A stretch of 46,324 nucleotides of DNA from Azospirillum oleiclasticum (GTDB taxonomy: Bacteria > Pseudomonadota > Alphaproteobacteria > Azospirillales > Azospirillaceae): the NCBI RefSeq assembly GCF_013423485.1, contig NZ_JABFFR010000031.1, forward strand, positions 1 through 46,324, given 5' to 3'. Under the pieces are notes generated by a model. It was not told where the DNA came from. It ran no database searches and saw nothing but the letters and a program-made list of their open reading frames with translations. The translations under genes and the position numbers were made by a program. This document shows positions 15,457 to 25,036 of this stretch, one piece after another (the first letter of the stretch is position 1; every line of letters begins with the position of its first letter).

Positions 15457-16968
15457 GTGACAGACACGTTGAACGGCGGCCCTGGCGACGGTGGACTGCG
15501 TCGCTACCCGCACCTCTTCATCGGCGGTGAATGGGTGGCGCCCGTCGACGGCGGCATCGTCGAAAGCATCGACCCGTCGACCGGGCACCCCTGGGCCGCC
15601 GTCGCGTTCGGCGGCCCGAAGGACATCGACCGGGCGGTGAGTGCGGCGCGCGAGGCGTTCGAGGGGCCGTGGCGGCGGATGCCGGGGGCGGAGCGCGCCG
15701 CCCTGTTGCGCCGCTTCGCGGAACTCTACCGGGACTTCGCCGCCGAGATGGCGGTGCTGGAGACGCGGGATTCCGGCCGGGCGATCCGCGAGACGCGCGC
15801 CGACATCGCCGCGCATTACCAATGGTACCAGTGGTTCGCCTCGCTGGCGGACAAGCTGTCGGGCCGGACGATCCCGATCGACGACGCTGTCCACTGCTTC
15901 ACCACGCGGGTTCCGGTCGGCGTGGTCGGCGCGATCACGCCGTGGAACGCGCCGATGCTGACCACCGCCTGGAAGGTCGGCCCGGCGCTGGCCGCCGGCT
16001 GCACGGTGGTGCTGAAGCCGGCCGAACAGACCCCGGTCACCGCGCTGGAGCTGGCCCGGCTGGCGCAGGAGGCCGGCCTGCCGCCGGGCGTCCTCAACGT
16101 CGTTCCCGGCTATGGCCACGACACCGGGGCGCATCTCGTGGCGCACCCCGGCGTCAACAAGATCGCCTTCACCGGCGAGGGGCGCACGGCCAAGGCCATC
16201 CTGCGCAACGGGGCGGAGACGCTGAAGCGCTTCTCCTTCGAGCTGGGCGGCAAGTCCCCGCACATCATCTTCAAGGACGCCGACCTGGAGCAGGCGATGA
16301 ACGCCGCCACCTCCTCGGCCTGGTCGGTGTGCGGGCAGAGCTGCGCGCTGGGCTCGCGGGTGCTGGTGGAGCGGCCCATTTACGACCGCGTGGTGGAGGC
16401 CTTCGCCGAGCGGGCGACCCGTGTGCGCGTCGGCATGCCGCTGGAGGATGCCACCCACATGGGGCCGCAGGCACACGCCGAGCAGCTCGCCAAAACCCTG
16501 TCCTACATCGACATCGGCCGGGAGGAGGGGGCGCAGCTCGTCACCGGCGGCCGGCGGCTCGACGCCGGGGCGTTCGCCGACGGCTTCTTCGTGGAGCCCA
16601 CCGTGTTCGCCGGGGTGAACAACCGCATGCGCATCGCGCGGGAGGAAATCTTCGGGCCGGTGGCCTCGATCATCCCCTTCGACGGCGAGGACGAGGCGGT
16701 GGCGATCGCCAACGACACCACCTACGGCCTGTGCGCCGGGCTGTGGACCGGCGACGTCGGGCGCGCCCACCGGGTGTCGGCACGCATCGAGGCGGGCATC
16801 GTGTGGGTGAACACCTATCGCTACATCCGCTGGTCCACGCCCTACGGCGGCTTCAAGAGCAGCGGCTGGGGCCGCGAGAACGGCATCGAGGCGCTCGACA
16901 ATTACCTGGAAACGCGCACCACCGTGATCAGCACCACCGGGCGCTTTCCGGACAGCTACGCGCAATAA
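15457..16968 (+). CDS. NAD(P)-dependent aldehyde dehydrogenase
   Basis: Aldehyde dehydrogenase superfamily, about 503 residues, oxidising an aldehyde to the acid. Visible motifs are the conserved ITPWNAPMLTTAWKVGPALAAG, the catalytic-glutamate block FELGGKSPHIIF, and the catalytic cysteine in GQSCALGSRVLV. Late motifs include EEIFGPVASIIPFDGEDEA and PYGGFKSSGWGRENG. The GTG at 15457 is chosen as start because an AAGGA ribosome site lies about 10 bases before it. The in-frame ATG at 15439 has no such site and would leave almost no leader after the promoter. It leads the plus-strand operon with an SDR and a zinc alcohol dehydrogenase, suggesting alcohol to aldehyde to acid conversion. Confidence 0.93.
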   Translation: MTDTLNGGPGDGGLRRYPHLFIGGEWVAPVDGGIVESIDPSTGHPWAAVAFGGPKDIDRAVSAAREAFEGPWRRMPGAERAALLRRFAELYRDFAAEMAVLETRDSGRAIRETRADIAAHYQWYQWFASLADKLSGRTIPIDDAVHCFTTRVPVGVVGAITPWNAPMLTTAWKVGPALAAGCTVVLKPAEQTPVTALELARLAQEAGLPPGVLNVVPGYGHDTGAHLVAHPGVNKIAFTGEGRTAKAILRNGAETLKRFSFELGGKSPHIIFKDADLEQAMNAATSSAWSVCGQSCALGSRVLVERPIYDRVVEAFAERATRVRVGMPLEDATHMGPQAHAEQLAKTLSYIDIGREEGAQLVTGGRRLDAGAFADGFFVEPTVFAGVNNRMRIAREEIFGPVASIIPFDGEDEAVAIANDTTYGLCAGLWTGDVGRAHRVSARIEAGIVWVNTYRYIRWSTPYGGFKSSGWGRENGIEALDNYLETRTTVISTTGRFPDSYAQ

Positions 16969-16988
16969 GCGACGGGGGGAGGGAAGAC

Positions 16989-17750
16989 ATGCGTCTCAAG
17001 GGCAAACGGGTGGTCATCACCGCGGCGGCGTCGGGCATGGGCAAGGCGGCGGTCGAACTCTTCACGCGCGAAGGCGCCACCGTCGCCGCCATCGACATCA
17101 ACGAGGCGGGGCTGGCTGACCTCGCCGGCTCGACCGGCGACGCGGTGATCCCCATCGTGGCCGACCTGTCCACGGTGGAGGGTGCCCGCTCAAGCGTCGC
17201 CACGGCGGCGGAGCGGCTGGGCGGCGTCGACGTGCTGTGGGCGCACGCCGGCATTCCCGGGCCGGCCTCGGTCGAGAACCTGGATCTCGACGAATACGAG
17301 CTGGCCATCGGGCTGAACCTGACCTCCGCGGTGATCGCGGCCGGCGAGGTGGCGAAGCACATGCGCGCCGCCGGCGGCGGGTCGCTGATCTTCACGGCGT
17401 CGGTCTCCGGCCTCGTCGGCTCGATGTTCAGCCCGGTCTATTCGGCGGCCAAGTTCGGCGTGGTCGGCCTCACCAAATCGCTGGCCCAGCGCTTCGCGCC
17501 AGACGGCATCCGCGTCAACGTGATCTGCCCCGGCCCGATCGACACCCCCATGCTCCCCGGCTTCGTGGCGCGCAGCGACGACAAGGCCCAGGCGGCGGAG
17601 AACGAGCGCAAGCTGCTGGCCGCCATTCCGCTGGGCCGCGTCGGACGCCCGTCGGAAATCGCGCACGCCGGCCTGTGGCTGGCCTCGGACGACTCCTCCT
17701 ACGTCACCGGCGTCGCCCTTCCGGTCGATGGCGGCTATCTCGCCCGGTAA
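16989..17750 (+). CDS. Short-chain dehydrogenase/reductase (SDR)
   Basis: Classical SDR, 253 residues, oxidising or reducing a hydroxyl/keto group with NAD(P). The Rossmann nucleotide motif is at residues 12-19 (TAAASGMGKA, a variant of TGxxxGxG). DI after the second strand suggests NAD preference. The catalytic Ser is in TASVSG and the Tyr/Lys pair in YSAAKFG. The late PGPIDTPM and VTGVALPVDGGY complete the family pattern. A GGGAGG ribosome site precedes the ATG. It lies 20 bases after the aldehyde dehydrogenase. It could serve as the hydroxyacid or hydroxyacyl-CoA dehydrogenase that feeds the thiolase. Confidence 0.92.
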   Translation: MRLKGKRVVITAAASGMGKAAVELFTREGATVAAIDINEAGLADLAGSTGDAVIPIVADLSTVEGARSSVATAAERLGGVDVLWAHAGIPGPASVENLDLDEYELAIGLNLTSAVIAAGEVAKHMRAAGGGSLIFTASVSGLVGSMFSPVYSAAKFGVVGLTKSLAQRFAPDGIRVNVICPGPIDTPMLPGFVARSDDKAQAAENERKLLAAIPLGRVGRPSEIAHAGLWLASDDSSYVTGVALPVDGGYLAR

Positions 17751-17771
17751 CGCCTCCACAGCGGTGACGCC

Positions 17772-18824
17772 ATGAAATACGTCTACATCCAGGAGTTCGG
17801 GGAACCGCTGCTGGGCGGCGAGAAGCCGGAGCCCGCGCTCTCCGGCACGGAGGTCCTGATCCGCGTCAAGGCGGCCGGGGTCTGCCACAGCGACCTGCAT
17901 CTGTGGGAGGGCGGCTACGACCTCGGCCAGGGCCGGAAGCTGTCGCTGAAGGACCGCGGGGTAACCCCGCCCATCACCATGGGGCACGAGACCGCCGGCG
18001 AGCTGATGGCGGTCGGGCCGGACGCCGAAGGCGTCGCGATCGGGGAGAGCTATCTGGTCTACCCGTGGATCGGCTGCGGCGTTTGCCCGACCTGCCGGAA
18101 CGGCTTCGAGAACTACTGCGGAAACGCGGCCTACATCGGCGTGCACCGCGACGGCGGCTACGCCGAGTGCCTGCGGGTGCCGCACCCGCGTTATCTGCTG
18201 CCGATCGGCGACCTCGATCCGGCCGACGTGGCGCCGCTCGCCTGTTCGGGCGTCACCACCTACAGCGCGGTGAAGAAGTTCGGCGCCCAGATCAAGGACC
18301 AGCCGGTGGTGGTCATCGGCGGCGGCGGCCTCGGCCAGATGTGCATCCAGGTGCTGCGCGCGCTCGATGGCGCCGGGGCCGTGGTGGTGGACCTCGACCC
18401 CGCCAAGCGGGAGGCGGCGGTTGCCGCCGGCGCGCTGGCCGCGGTGGACGGCGGTGCGCCCGATGCCGCGGCACGGATCGCCGCCGCGGTGGGCGGGCCG
18501 GCCTTCTCGGTGCTCGATCTGGTCGGCAGCCCGCAGTCGGCGGCCCTGGCGTTCGATTGCCTCGCCAAGGGCGGCACGCTGGTGATGGTCGGCCTGTTCG
18601 GCGGCACCGCCCCCTGGTCGCTGCCGCTCATCCCGATCAAGGCAGCGCGCATCCTGGGCAGCCTTGTCGGCAACCTCGGGGAATTGCGGGAGCTGCTGGA
18701 CCTCGCGCGCGCCGGCCGCATCAAGCCCATTCCGGTGACGCGCCTGCCGCTCGACCGCGCCAACGACGCGCTGGTCGGGCTGCGGCGGGGCGAGTTCGTC
18801 GGACGCGCCATCCTCTGCCCCTGA
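17772..18824 (+). CDS. Zinc-dependent alcohol dehydrogenase (MDR family)
   Basis: Medium-chain zinc alcohol dehydrogenase, 350 residues. Catalytic zinc ligands are visible as Cys in GVCHSDLHLWEGG and His-Glu in TMGHETAGE. The structural zinc site is the four-cysteine run CGVCPTCRNGFENYC. The Rossmann motif is VVVIGGGGLGQMCIQVL, and VVDLDPAKRE carries an Asp at the end of the second strand, typical of NAD preference. It is 21 bases after the SDR stop in the same operon. It probably makes the aldehyde used by the aldehyde dehydrogenase upstream; the alcohol is unknown. Confidence 0.93.
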   Translation: MKYVYIQEFGEPLLGGEKPEPALSGTEVLIRVKAAGVCHSDLHLWEGGYDLGQGRKLSLKDRGVTPPITMGHETAGELMAVGPDAEGVAIGESYLVYPWIGCGVCPTCRNGFENYCGNAAYIGVHRDGGYAECLRVPHPRYLLPIGDLDPADVAPLACSGVTTYSAVKKFGAQIKDQPVVVIGGGGLGQMCIQVLRALDGAGAVVVDLDPAKREAAVAAGALAAVDGGAPDAAARIAAAVGGPAFSVLDLVGSPQSAALAFDCLAKGGTLVMVGLFGGTAPWSLPLIPIKAARILGSLVGNLGELRELLDLARAGRIKPIPVTRLPLDRANDALVGLRRGEFVGRAILCP

Positions 18825-18880
18825 GGGCGCCGGCACCAACAAACAAACCAAACACACGCACATCATCAACGGGAGGACAC

Positions 18881-20098
18881 ATGACGGGGATCAATCGGCG
18901 CGAGGCGCTGCTGCTCGGCGGCGCGGCGGTCACCGCACCCGGGCTCTTTTCGCTGGGCGCGCAGGCGCAGGGCAGCACGCTCAGGATCGGCGTGCTGGTG
19001 CCGCTGACCGGCGTCCACGCCTCCGACGGCGCGCGCATGCTGAAGGCGCACCAGCTCGCCGCCAAGATGATCAACGAGTCCGGCGGGCTGAAGGGCCTCG
19101 GCGGGGCCAAGGTGGAGCTGGTGGTCAGCGACATCCAGTCCAAGCCCGAGGTGTCGCGCAGCGAGGCGGAGCGGCTGATCAGCCGCGAGAACGTCAGCGC
19201 TCTGACGGGCGCCTGGGCGTCGGCCACCACGATCCCCGCGGCGCAGGTGTCCGACCGCAACCGCACCCCCTTCATGATCACCAGCGCCGTCACCGACGCG
19301 ATCACCGAGCAGGGGCTGAAATACGTCTTCCGCACCGCCGTCAAGGCGAAATGGTTCGGCAAGTATGTCGCCGACTTCATGGACACCATGAAGAAGAACG
19401 GCATGACCATCGACAAGGTGGCGCTGGCGACCGAGGACGGCCCGGCGGGGCAGGCGGTGCACGCCAACTACTCCTCGGTCATGCCCGGGCGCGGTTATCC
19501 GATCATCGCCGACGAGACTTTCCGCACCGGCTCGCCAGATTTCAGCACCGTGGCGACCAAGCTGCGCACCAGCGGCGCCACGGCGATCCTCAGCGTCGCC
19601 TACGCCGATGATTCCACGGTGCTGCTGCGCGCGCTGGCGGCGCAGAGCTTCCGTCCGCTCTACATCGGCTTCGGTGGCGCGCATGTGAACCAGACCGTGG
19701 CGGCATCGGGCAAGCCGGCCGAGCGCACCTTCGGCGTGGTGGAGTGGGCGCCCGACCTGAAGAAGCCGGCCAGCGAGGCCTTCGTGAAGGCGTTCGCCGA
19801 GGCCTATCCGGGCGAGGTGCCGCTCAGCAACCAGGCGCAGGCCTTCGCCGCCACCTACGCGCTGGCGCTGGCGGCCGACGCCGCCGCCTCGACCGACCGC
19901 ACCAAGATCCGTGACGCGCTGCGCACGCTGCGCATCACGGACGGCCCCGCCTCGCTGCTGCCGGCGCCGGAGCTTTACTTCGACGAGCAGGGCCAGTCCC
20001 CGGCGACCTGCGTGGTGGTCCAGGTGATCGACGGCAAGTTCGTGACCGTGTGGCCGGACGCCGTCGCCGCCCAGCCGCCGGCACCCCTTCAGGGCTGA
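18881..20098 (+). CDS. Periplasmic substrate-binding protein of the second Liv-type ABC importer
   Basis: Peripla_BP_6-type binding protein, 405 residues. The N terminus NRREALLLGGAAVTAPGLFS resembles a twin-arginine signal (RR followed by a hydrophobic stretch and AQAQ). Mature-domain blocks are LRIGVLVPLTGVHASDGARM, ISRENVSALTGAWASATTIP, and QAQAFAATYALALAADAAA. A strong GGGAGGA ribosome site lies just before the ATG. It shows little resemblance to the first importer's binding protein beyond the fold, so the two importers probably handle different ligands. It begins the second importer segment of the plus-strand operon, 56 bases after the alcohol dehydrogenase. Confidence 0.93.
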   Translation: MTGINRREALLLGGAAVTAPGLFSLGAQAQGSTLRIGVLVPLTGVHASDGARMLKAHQLAAKMINESGGLKGLGGAKVELVVSDIQSKPEVSRSEAERLISRENVSALTGAWASATTIPAAQVSDRNRTPFMITSAVTDAITEQGLKYVFRTAVKAKWFGKYVADFMDTMKKNGMTIDKVALATEDGPAGQAVHANYSSVMPGRGYPIIADETFRTGSPDFSTVATKLRTSGATAILSVAYADDSTVLLRALAAQSFRPLYIGFGGAHVNQTVAASGKPAERTFGVVEWAPDLKKPASEAFVKAFAEAYPGEVPLSNQAQAFAATYALALAADAAASTDRTKIRDALRTLRITDGPASLLPAPELYFDEQGQSPATCVVVQVIDGKFVTVWPDAVAAQPPAPLQG

Positions 20099-20159
20099 AG
20101 CCCCTGGATCCGGCGGGGAGCGATCCGCACGCCCCCCCGCCGACCTTCCGGAGAAGTCC

Positions 20160-21037
<878 letters not shown>

Positions 21038-21041
<4 letters not shown>

Positions 21042-22036
21042 ACCGGTTTCTTCCCGCCATCGTCCCGAGCCTGCTGGCCGCCGCGATCTTCGCCGTCTGC
21101 CTCGGCGACCCCTATTTCATGGAAATCTTCATCCACACCGCGCTGATGGGGACGATCTCGGTCGCCTGGAACCTGATGGCCGGCTTCACGGGGCTGATCT
21201 CGCTCGGCCACTCGCTGTTCTTCGGCATCGGCGCCTACGTCGTCGCCTACGGCCACATCGGCTTCGGCCTGCCGCCGCTGGTCACCTGGCCGCTGGCGGT
21301 GGTCCTGGCGGCGGTGATGGCGCTCGCCATCGGGTTGCTGTGCTTTCGCTACGGACTGCGCGGCTACTTCTTCGCCATCGCCACGCTGGCCTTCAGCGAG
21401 GTGGCCTTCCTGCTGGTCTCCGCCACGCCCTGGCTCGGCCGCTCCGACGGCATGATGATGCCGTCGGAGGACGAGACGCTGCTCTACCTGCAATTCCTGG
21501 AAAAGTGGCCCTACGGGCTGATGGTGCTGGGCTTCCTGGCGATCACCCTGTTCGTCGGCCAGCATCTGGTCAGCAGCCGCACCGGCTTCTATTGGCGCGC
21601 GCTGCGCGACAACGAGGGAGCGGCGGAGGCGCTTGGCGTTCCGGCGATGCGCTACAAGCTGATCGCCTTCGTGGTCAGCGCGGTGCTCACCTCCGTCGGC
21701 GGCGCCTTCTTCGCCAGCACCTTCGCCTTCGTGGACCCGCGGTCGACGCTGGGCGTGGACCTCTCGATCCAGCTCCTTGTGTTCTCGATCATCGGTGGGC
21801 TCGGGCTCCTGTGGGGTCCGCTGCTGGGGGCGGCGCTGCTGATCCCGCTGGGCGAACTGCTGCGCACGGCGATGGGGGTCGGCTTCAACGGGGTGAACAT
21901 CGTCGTCTACGCGGTGTTGCTGATGACCCTGGCGCTGCTGCTGCCGCAGGGTCTCGGCGGCTGGCTGAAGACCCGGTTCCCCGCTATGCCGCGGTTGGGC
22001 GGCAAGCCGATCCGGCAAGGGGACGCCGTCCAATGA
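21038..22036 (+). CDS. livM: Branched-chain amino acid/carboxylate ABC importer permease LivM (second importer)
   Basis: Permease subunit, 332 residues. Visible features are AWNLMAGFTGLISLGHSLFF, the loop SSRTGFYWRALRDNEGAAEALGVP that contacts the ATPase, and the late IIGGLGLLWGPLLGAALLIP. Hydrophobic segments alternate along its length. It overlaps livH and livG by four bases each, so the four importer genes are translationally coupled. Confidence 0.95.
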
Positions 22037-22755
22037 CCGACACCATCCTCGAGGTGACCGACCTCGGCAAGTTCTTCGGCGGGCTCAGGGCGCTGAGCGG
22101 CGTCTGTTTTACGGTGTGGCGTGGCGAGATCTTCGGGATCATCGGCCCCAACGGTGCGGGCAAGACCACGCTGTTCAACTGCCTGTCCGGCGCGCTGAAG
22201 CCGTCCACCGGCCGGATCGGGCTGGACGGGCGGCGGATCGACGGGCTGCACCCGCACGACATCTGCCGGCTGGGGCTGGCCCGCACCTTCCAGATCGTGC
22301 GGCCGTTCCAGGGCATGACGGTGCTGGGCAACGTGATGGTCGCCGCCTATGGCCGCCATCCGGCGACCGCCGACGCCGAGCACCACGCGCACGAGGCGTT
22401 GCGCTCCATCGGCATGGCGCATCTCGCCCATCTCGACGCGGAGCGGCTGAGCGTGGCGGAGATGCGGCGGCTGGAGATCGCGCGGGCCATCGCCACCGAG
22501 CCGCGGCTTCTGCTGCTCGACGAGATGCTGGCCGGGCTGACGGCGACGGAGGCGGCGGCGCTGTGCGACCAGATCGTCGCGCTGAACGGACGCGGCATCA
22601 CCATCGTGATGGTCGAGCATTCGGTGCCCGTGATCAGCCGCATGTGCGCCCGCTCGATCGTCCTCAATTTCGGCACGCTGCTCGCCGAGGGCACGACGCA
22701 GGATGTGCTGCGCGACCCGCGGGTGCAGGAGGCCTATCTCGGGAGCGCGGCATGA
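22033..22755 (+). CDS. livG: Branched-chain amino acid/carboxylate ABC importer ATPase LivG (second importer)
   Basis: ATPase subunit, 240 residues, slightly shorter than usual LivG. Walker A is GPNGAGKTT and the LivG block is LARTFQIVRPFQGMTVLGNV. The signature region is degenerate: LSVAEMRRLEIARAIA, where LSxGE/Q would be typical, with Ala in place of the usual Gly. Walker B is LLLLDEMLAGL, with Met in place of the usual Pro after the catalytic Glu. The H-loop is VMVEHSVPVISRMC. These substitutions are seen in some Liv ATPases and do not by themselves imply loss of activity. It overlaps its neighbours by four bases. Confidence 0.94.
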   Translation: MTDTILEVTDLGKFFGGLRALSGVCFTVWRGEIFGIIGPNGAGKTTLFNCLSGALKPSTGRIGLDGRRIDGLHPHDICRLGLARTFQIVRPFQGMTVLGNVMVAAYGRHPATADAEHHAHEALRSIGMAHLAHLDAERLSVAEMRRLEIARAIATEPRLLLLDEMLAGLTATEAAALCDQIVALNGRGITIVMVEHSVPVISRMCARSIVLNFGTLLAEGTTQDVLRDPRVQEAYLGSAA

Positions 22756-23468
22756 CCCGCCTGACGCTGGAGCGTGTGTCGGCCGGCTACGGCAAGGCCG
22801 ACGTGATCCGCGACATCGACCTTGTGATCGAGAGCGGTCAGCGCGTCGCGCTGATCGGCTCCAACGGCGCCGGCAAGAGCACGGTGGTGAAGACCATCAA
22901 CGGGCTGGTGCCGACCCGGCAGGGCAGGGTGGTCTGGGGCGACGAGGAGCTGGGGCGGATGAAGGTCTCCGACCGCACCCGCGCCGGGATCGGCACCGTG
23001 CCGGAGGGACGCCTGCTGTTCCCAGACTGCACGGTGACGGAGAATCTCGTCGCCGCCAGCACCTTCGGCGCCGCGAAGCAGCACCGGGAGGAGGGGCTGG
23101 CGCGGGTCTACGATCTGTTCCCGCGGCTGCGCGAGCGCGCCGGCCAGCGCGCCGGAACCCTGTCGGGCGGCGAGCAGCAGATGGTCGCCATCGGACGCGC
23201 GCTGATGACGCGCCCGCGGCTGCTGGTGCTGGACGAACCGTCCATCGGGCTGGCGCCGCGGGTGGTGTCGGAGATCTTCGAGATCCTGGGGACCCTCACC
23301 CGCGCCGGGCTCAGCCTGCTGCTGGTCGAGCAGAATGTGCAACTCAGCCTGCGGTCGGTCGATTACGCCTACCTGTTGCAACAGGGGGAGGTCGTGTTGC
23401 AGGGTCCGTCGGACACATTGCTGGAGAGCCCGATGGTTCGGGCTGCCTATCTTGGATTGCCCGCATGA
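22752..23468 (+). CDS. livF: Branched-chain amino acid/carboxylate ABC importer ATPase LivF (second importer)
   Basis: Second ATPase of this importer, 238 residues, normal for LivF. Walker A is GSNGAGKST. The LivF block is GIGTVPEGRLLFPDCTVTEN, the signature is LSGGEQQMVAIGRALM, Walker B is LLVLDEPSIGLAP, and the H-loop region is LLVEQNVQLSLRSVD. It overlaps livG and the downstream acyl-CoA synthetase gene by four bases. This ties substrate import to CoA activation in one transcript, which suggests the imported compound is a free carboxylic acid. Confidence 0.95.
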   Translation: MTRLTLERVSAGYGKADVIRDIDLVIESGQRVALIGSNGAGKSTVVKTINGLVPTRQGRVVWGDEELGRMKVSDRTRAGIGTVPEGRLLFPDCTVTENLVAASTFGAAKQHREEGLARVYDLFPRLRERAGQRAGTLSGGEQQMVAIGRALMTRPRLLVLDEPSIGLAPRVVSEIFEILGTLTRAGLSLLLVEQNVQLSLRSVDYAYLLQQGEVVLQGPSDTLLESPMVRAAYLGLPA

Positions 23469-25000
23469 GCATCGAAGCCCTTCTGACCCGCGCCGCCCGC
23501 CTCCGTCCCGACCGGACCGCCGTCTTCGAGGGCGAACGGCCCGTCTGGAGCTACCGCGGCCTTGCCCGCCACGCCGCGTCCCTCGCCGCCGGGCTGGCGG
23601 CGCGGCACGGGCTGGTGCCGGGCGACCGGGTGGCGCTGGTGATGCGCAACTGCCCGGATTACATCGCGCTGTTCTTCGCTTGCTGGCGCGCCGGGCTGGT
23701 GTGCGTGCCGGTCAACGCCAAGCTGCACGCGCGCGAGGTCGCTTACATCCTCGACCATGCCGGGGCGCGCGTGGTGTTCGCCACTTCGGACCTCGCCGCG
23801 ACCGTGCACGAGGCGCTGACCGTGATGGACGGCCCGCAGCCCGCCGTGGTCGAGGTCGGCGGCGCCGACCACCGGGCGCTGGCGGGGGCCGATCCGGCGG
23901 CCGCGCACGATGTGCTGCCGGGCGACCCGGCCTGGCTGTTCTACACAAGCGGCACGACCGGACGGCCAAAGGGTGCGGTGCTGTCGCACCGGAACCTGAT
24001 GGCGATGGCGCTCGGCTATCTGGCGGAGGTCGATGCGACGGCGCCGGAGGATTGCGTGCTGCACCCGGCACCGCTGTCGCACGGCTCCGGCATGTACATG
24101 GTGCCGCACGTCTTGGCGATGGCGGCGCAGGTGGTGCCGGAGAGCGGGAAGTTCGACCCGGCGGAGGTGGCGTCCCTGCTGCGGCACCACCGCGGCTGCG
24201 CCTTCTTCGCCGCCCCCACCATCGTCACCCGCCTGATCGACGCCGGCGTGATCGGCGACGCCGAGCGGGCAGGCCTGAAGACCATCATCTACGGCGGCGG
24301 TCCGATGTATGTGGAGGACTGCAAGCGGGCGCTGGCCGTGCTGGGGCCGCGGCTGGTGCAGATCTACGGCCAGGGCGAAAGCCCGATGACCGTCTCCGTC
24401 CTGCCGCGCGCCTTCCACGTCGATGCCGGCGACGGCAGCCTCGACCGGCGGCTCGCCTCGGTCGGCTACCCGCAGGGGGTAGTGTCGGTGCGCATCGCCG
24501 GTCCGGACGACGAGACCCTGCCGGACGGCGAGGTGGGGGAGGTGCTGGTGCGCGGCGACACCGTGATGAGCGGCTACTGGAACAACCCCGACGCCACCGC
24601 AGCGACCCTGCGCGGCGGCTGGCTGCACACCGGCGACCTCGGCTCGCTCGACGCGGAAGGTCTGCTGACGCTGAAGGACCGGTCCAAGGACGTGATCATC
24701 ACCGGCGGCACCAACGTCTACCCCCGCGAGGTGGAGGAGGTGCTGCTGCGGCACGAGGCGGTGGCGGAGGTGTCCGTCTTCGGGCGCCGTCACCCCGACT
24801 GGGGCGAGGTGGTGGTGGCCGCCATCGCTCTGCGCGGCGGCGGCACGCTGCCGCGCGCCGAGCTCGACCGCCTCTGCGACGCCCACATCGCCCGTTTCAA
24901 GCGGCCGAAGGAGTACCTGTTCCTCGACACCCTTCCGAAGAACTCCAACGGCAAGATCCTCAAGACGGAGCTGCGCAAGCAGGCCGAACAACCAACCTGA
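23465..25000 (+). CDS. AMP-forming acyl-CoA synthetase/ligase
   Basis: Adenylate-forming enzyme (AMP-binding family), 511 residues, converting a carboxylic acid to its CoA thioester via an acyl-adenylate. The P-loop motif WLFYTSGTTGRPKGAVLSHR is near residues 157-176. The A4/A5 region includes IYGGGPMYVEDCKRAL and the A5-like QIYGQGESPM, where GQGE replaces the common GxTE. The A7 block is LHTGDLGSLDAEGLLTLKDR. The C-terminal catalytic lysine is in PKNSNGKILKTEL. It overlaps livF by four bases. The alternative activation route in the island is the CoA-transferases, so two ways to load CoA are encoded. The acid specificity cannot be deduced. Confidence 0.93.
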   Translation: MSIEALLTRAARLRPDRTAVFEGERPVWSYRGLARHAASLAAGLAARHGLVPGDRVALVMRNCPDYIALFFACWRAGLVCVPVNAKLHAREVAYILDHAGARVVFATSDLAATVHEALTVMDGPQPAVVEVGGADHRALAGADPAAAHDVLPGDPAWLFYTSGTTGRPKGAVLSHRNLMAMALGYLAEVDATAPEDCVLHPAPLSHGSGMYMVPHVLAMAAQVVPESGKFDPAEVASLLRHHRGCAFFAAPTIVTRLIDAGVIGDAERAGLKTIIYGGGPMYVEDCKRALAVLGPRLVQIYGQGESPMTVSVLPRAFHVDAGDGSLDRRLASVGYPQGVVSVRIAGPDDETLPDGEVGEVLVRGDTVMSGYWNNPDATAATLRGGWLHTGDLGSLDAEGLLTLKDRSKDVIITGGTNVYPREVEEVLLRHEAVAEVSVFGRRHPDWGEVVVAAIALRGGGTLPRAELDRLCDAHIARFKRPKEYLFLDTLPKNSNGKILKTELRKQAEQPT

Positions 25001-25003
25001 ACC

Positions 25004-25022
25004 CGGCGCGGCGCCGCCGCGC
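25004..25022 (+). other. GC-rich hairpin between the synthetase and dctP genes
   Basis: GGCGCGGC (25004-25011) and GCCGCGCC (25015-25022) form a perfect 8-bp stem with a 3-base loop directly after the synthetase stop. No T-run follows and the next ribosome site begins within a few bases. It looks like an attenuator or mRNA-stability element rather than a full terminator. Confidence 0.4.
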
Positions 25023-25036
25023 CCGTGGAGGAACCC

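Noticed and set aside
15210..15467. Minus-strand 85-codon frame in the divergent control region
   Set aside because: It runs over both promoters and the inverted repeats, has no ribosome site and no family features.
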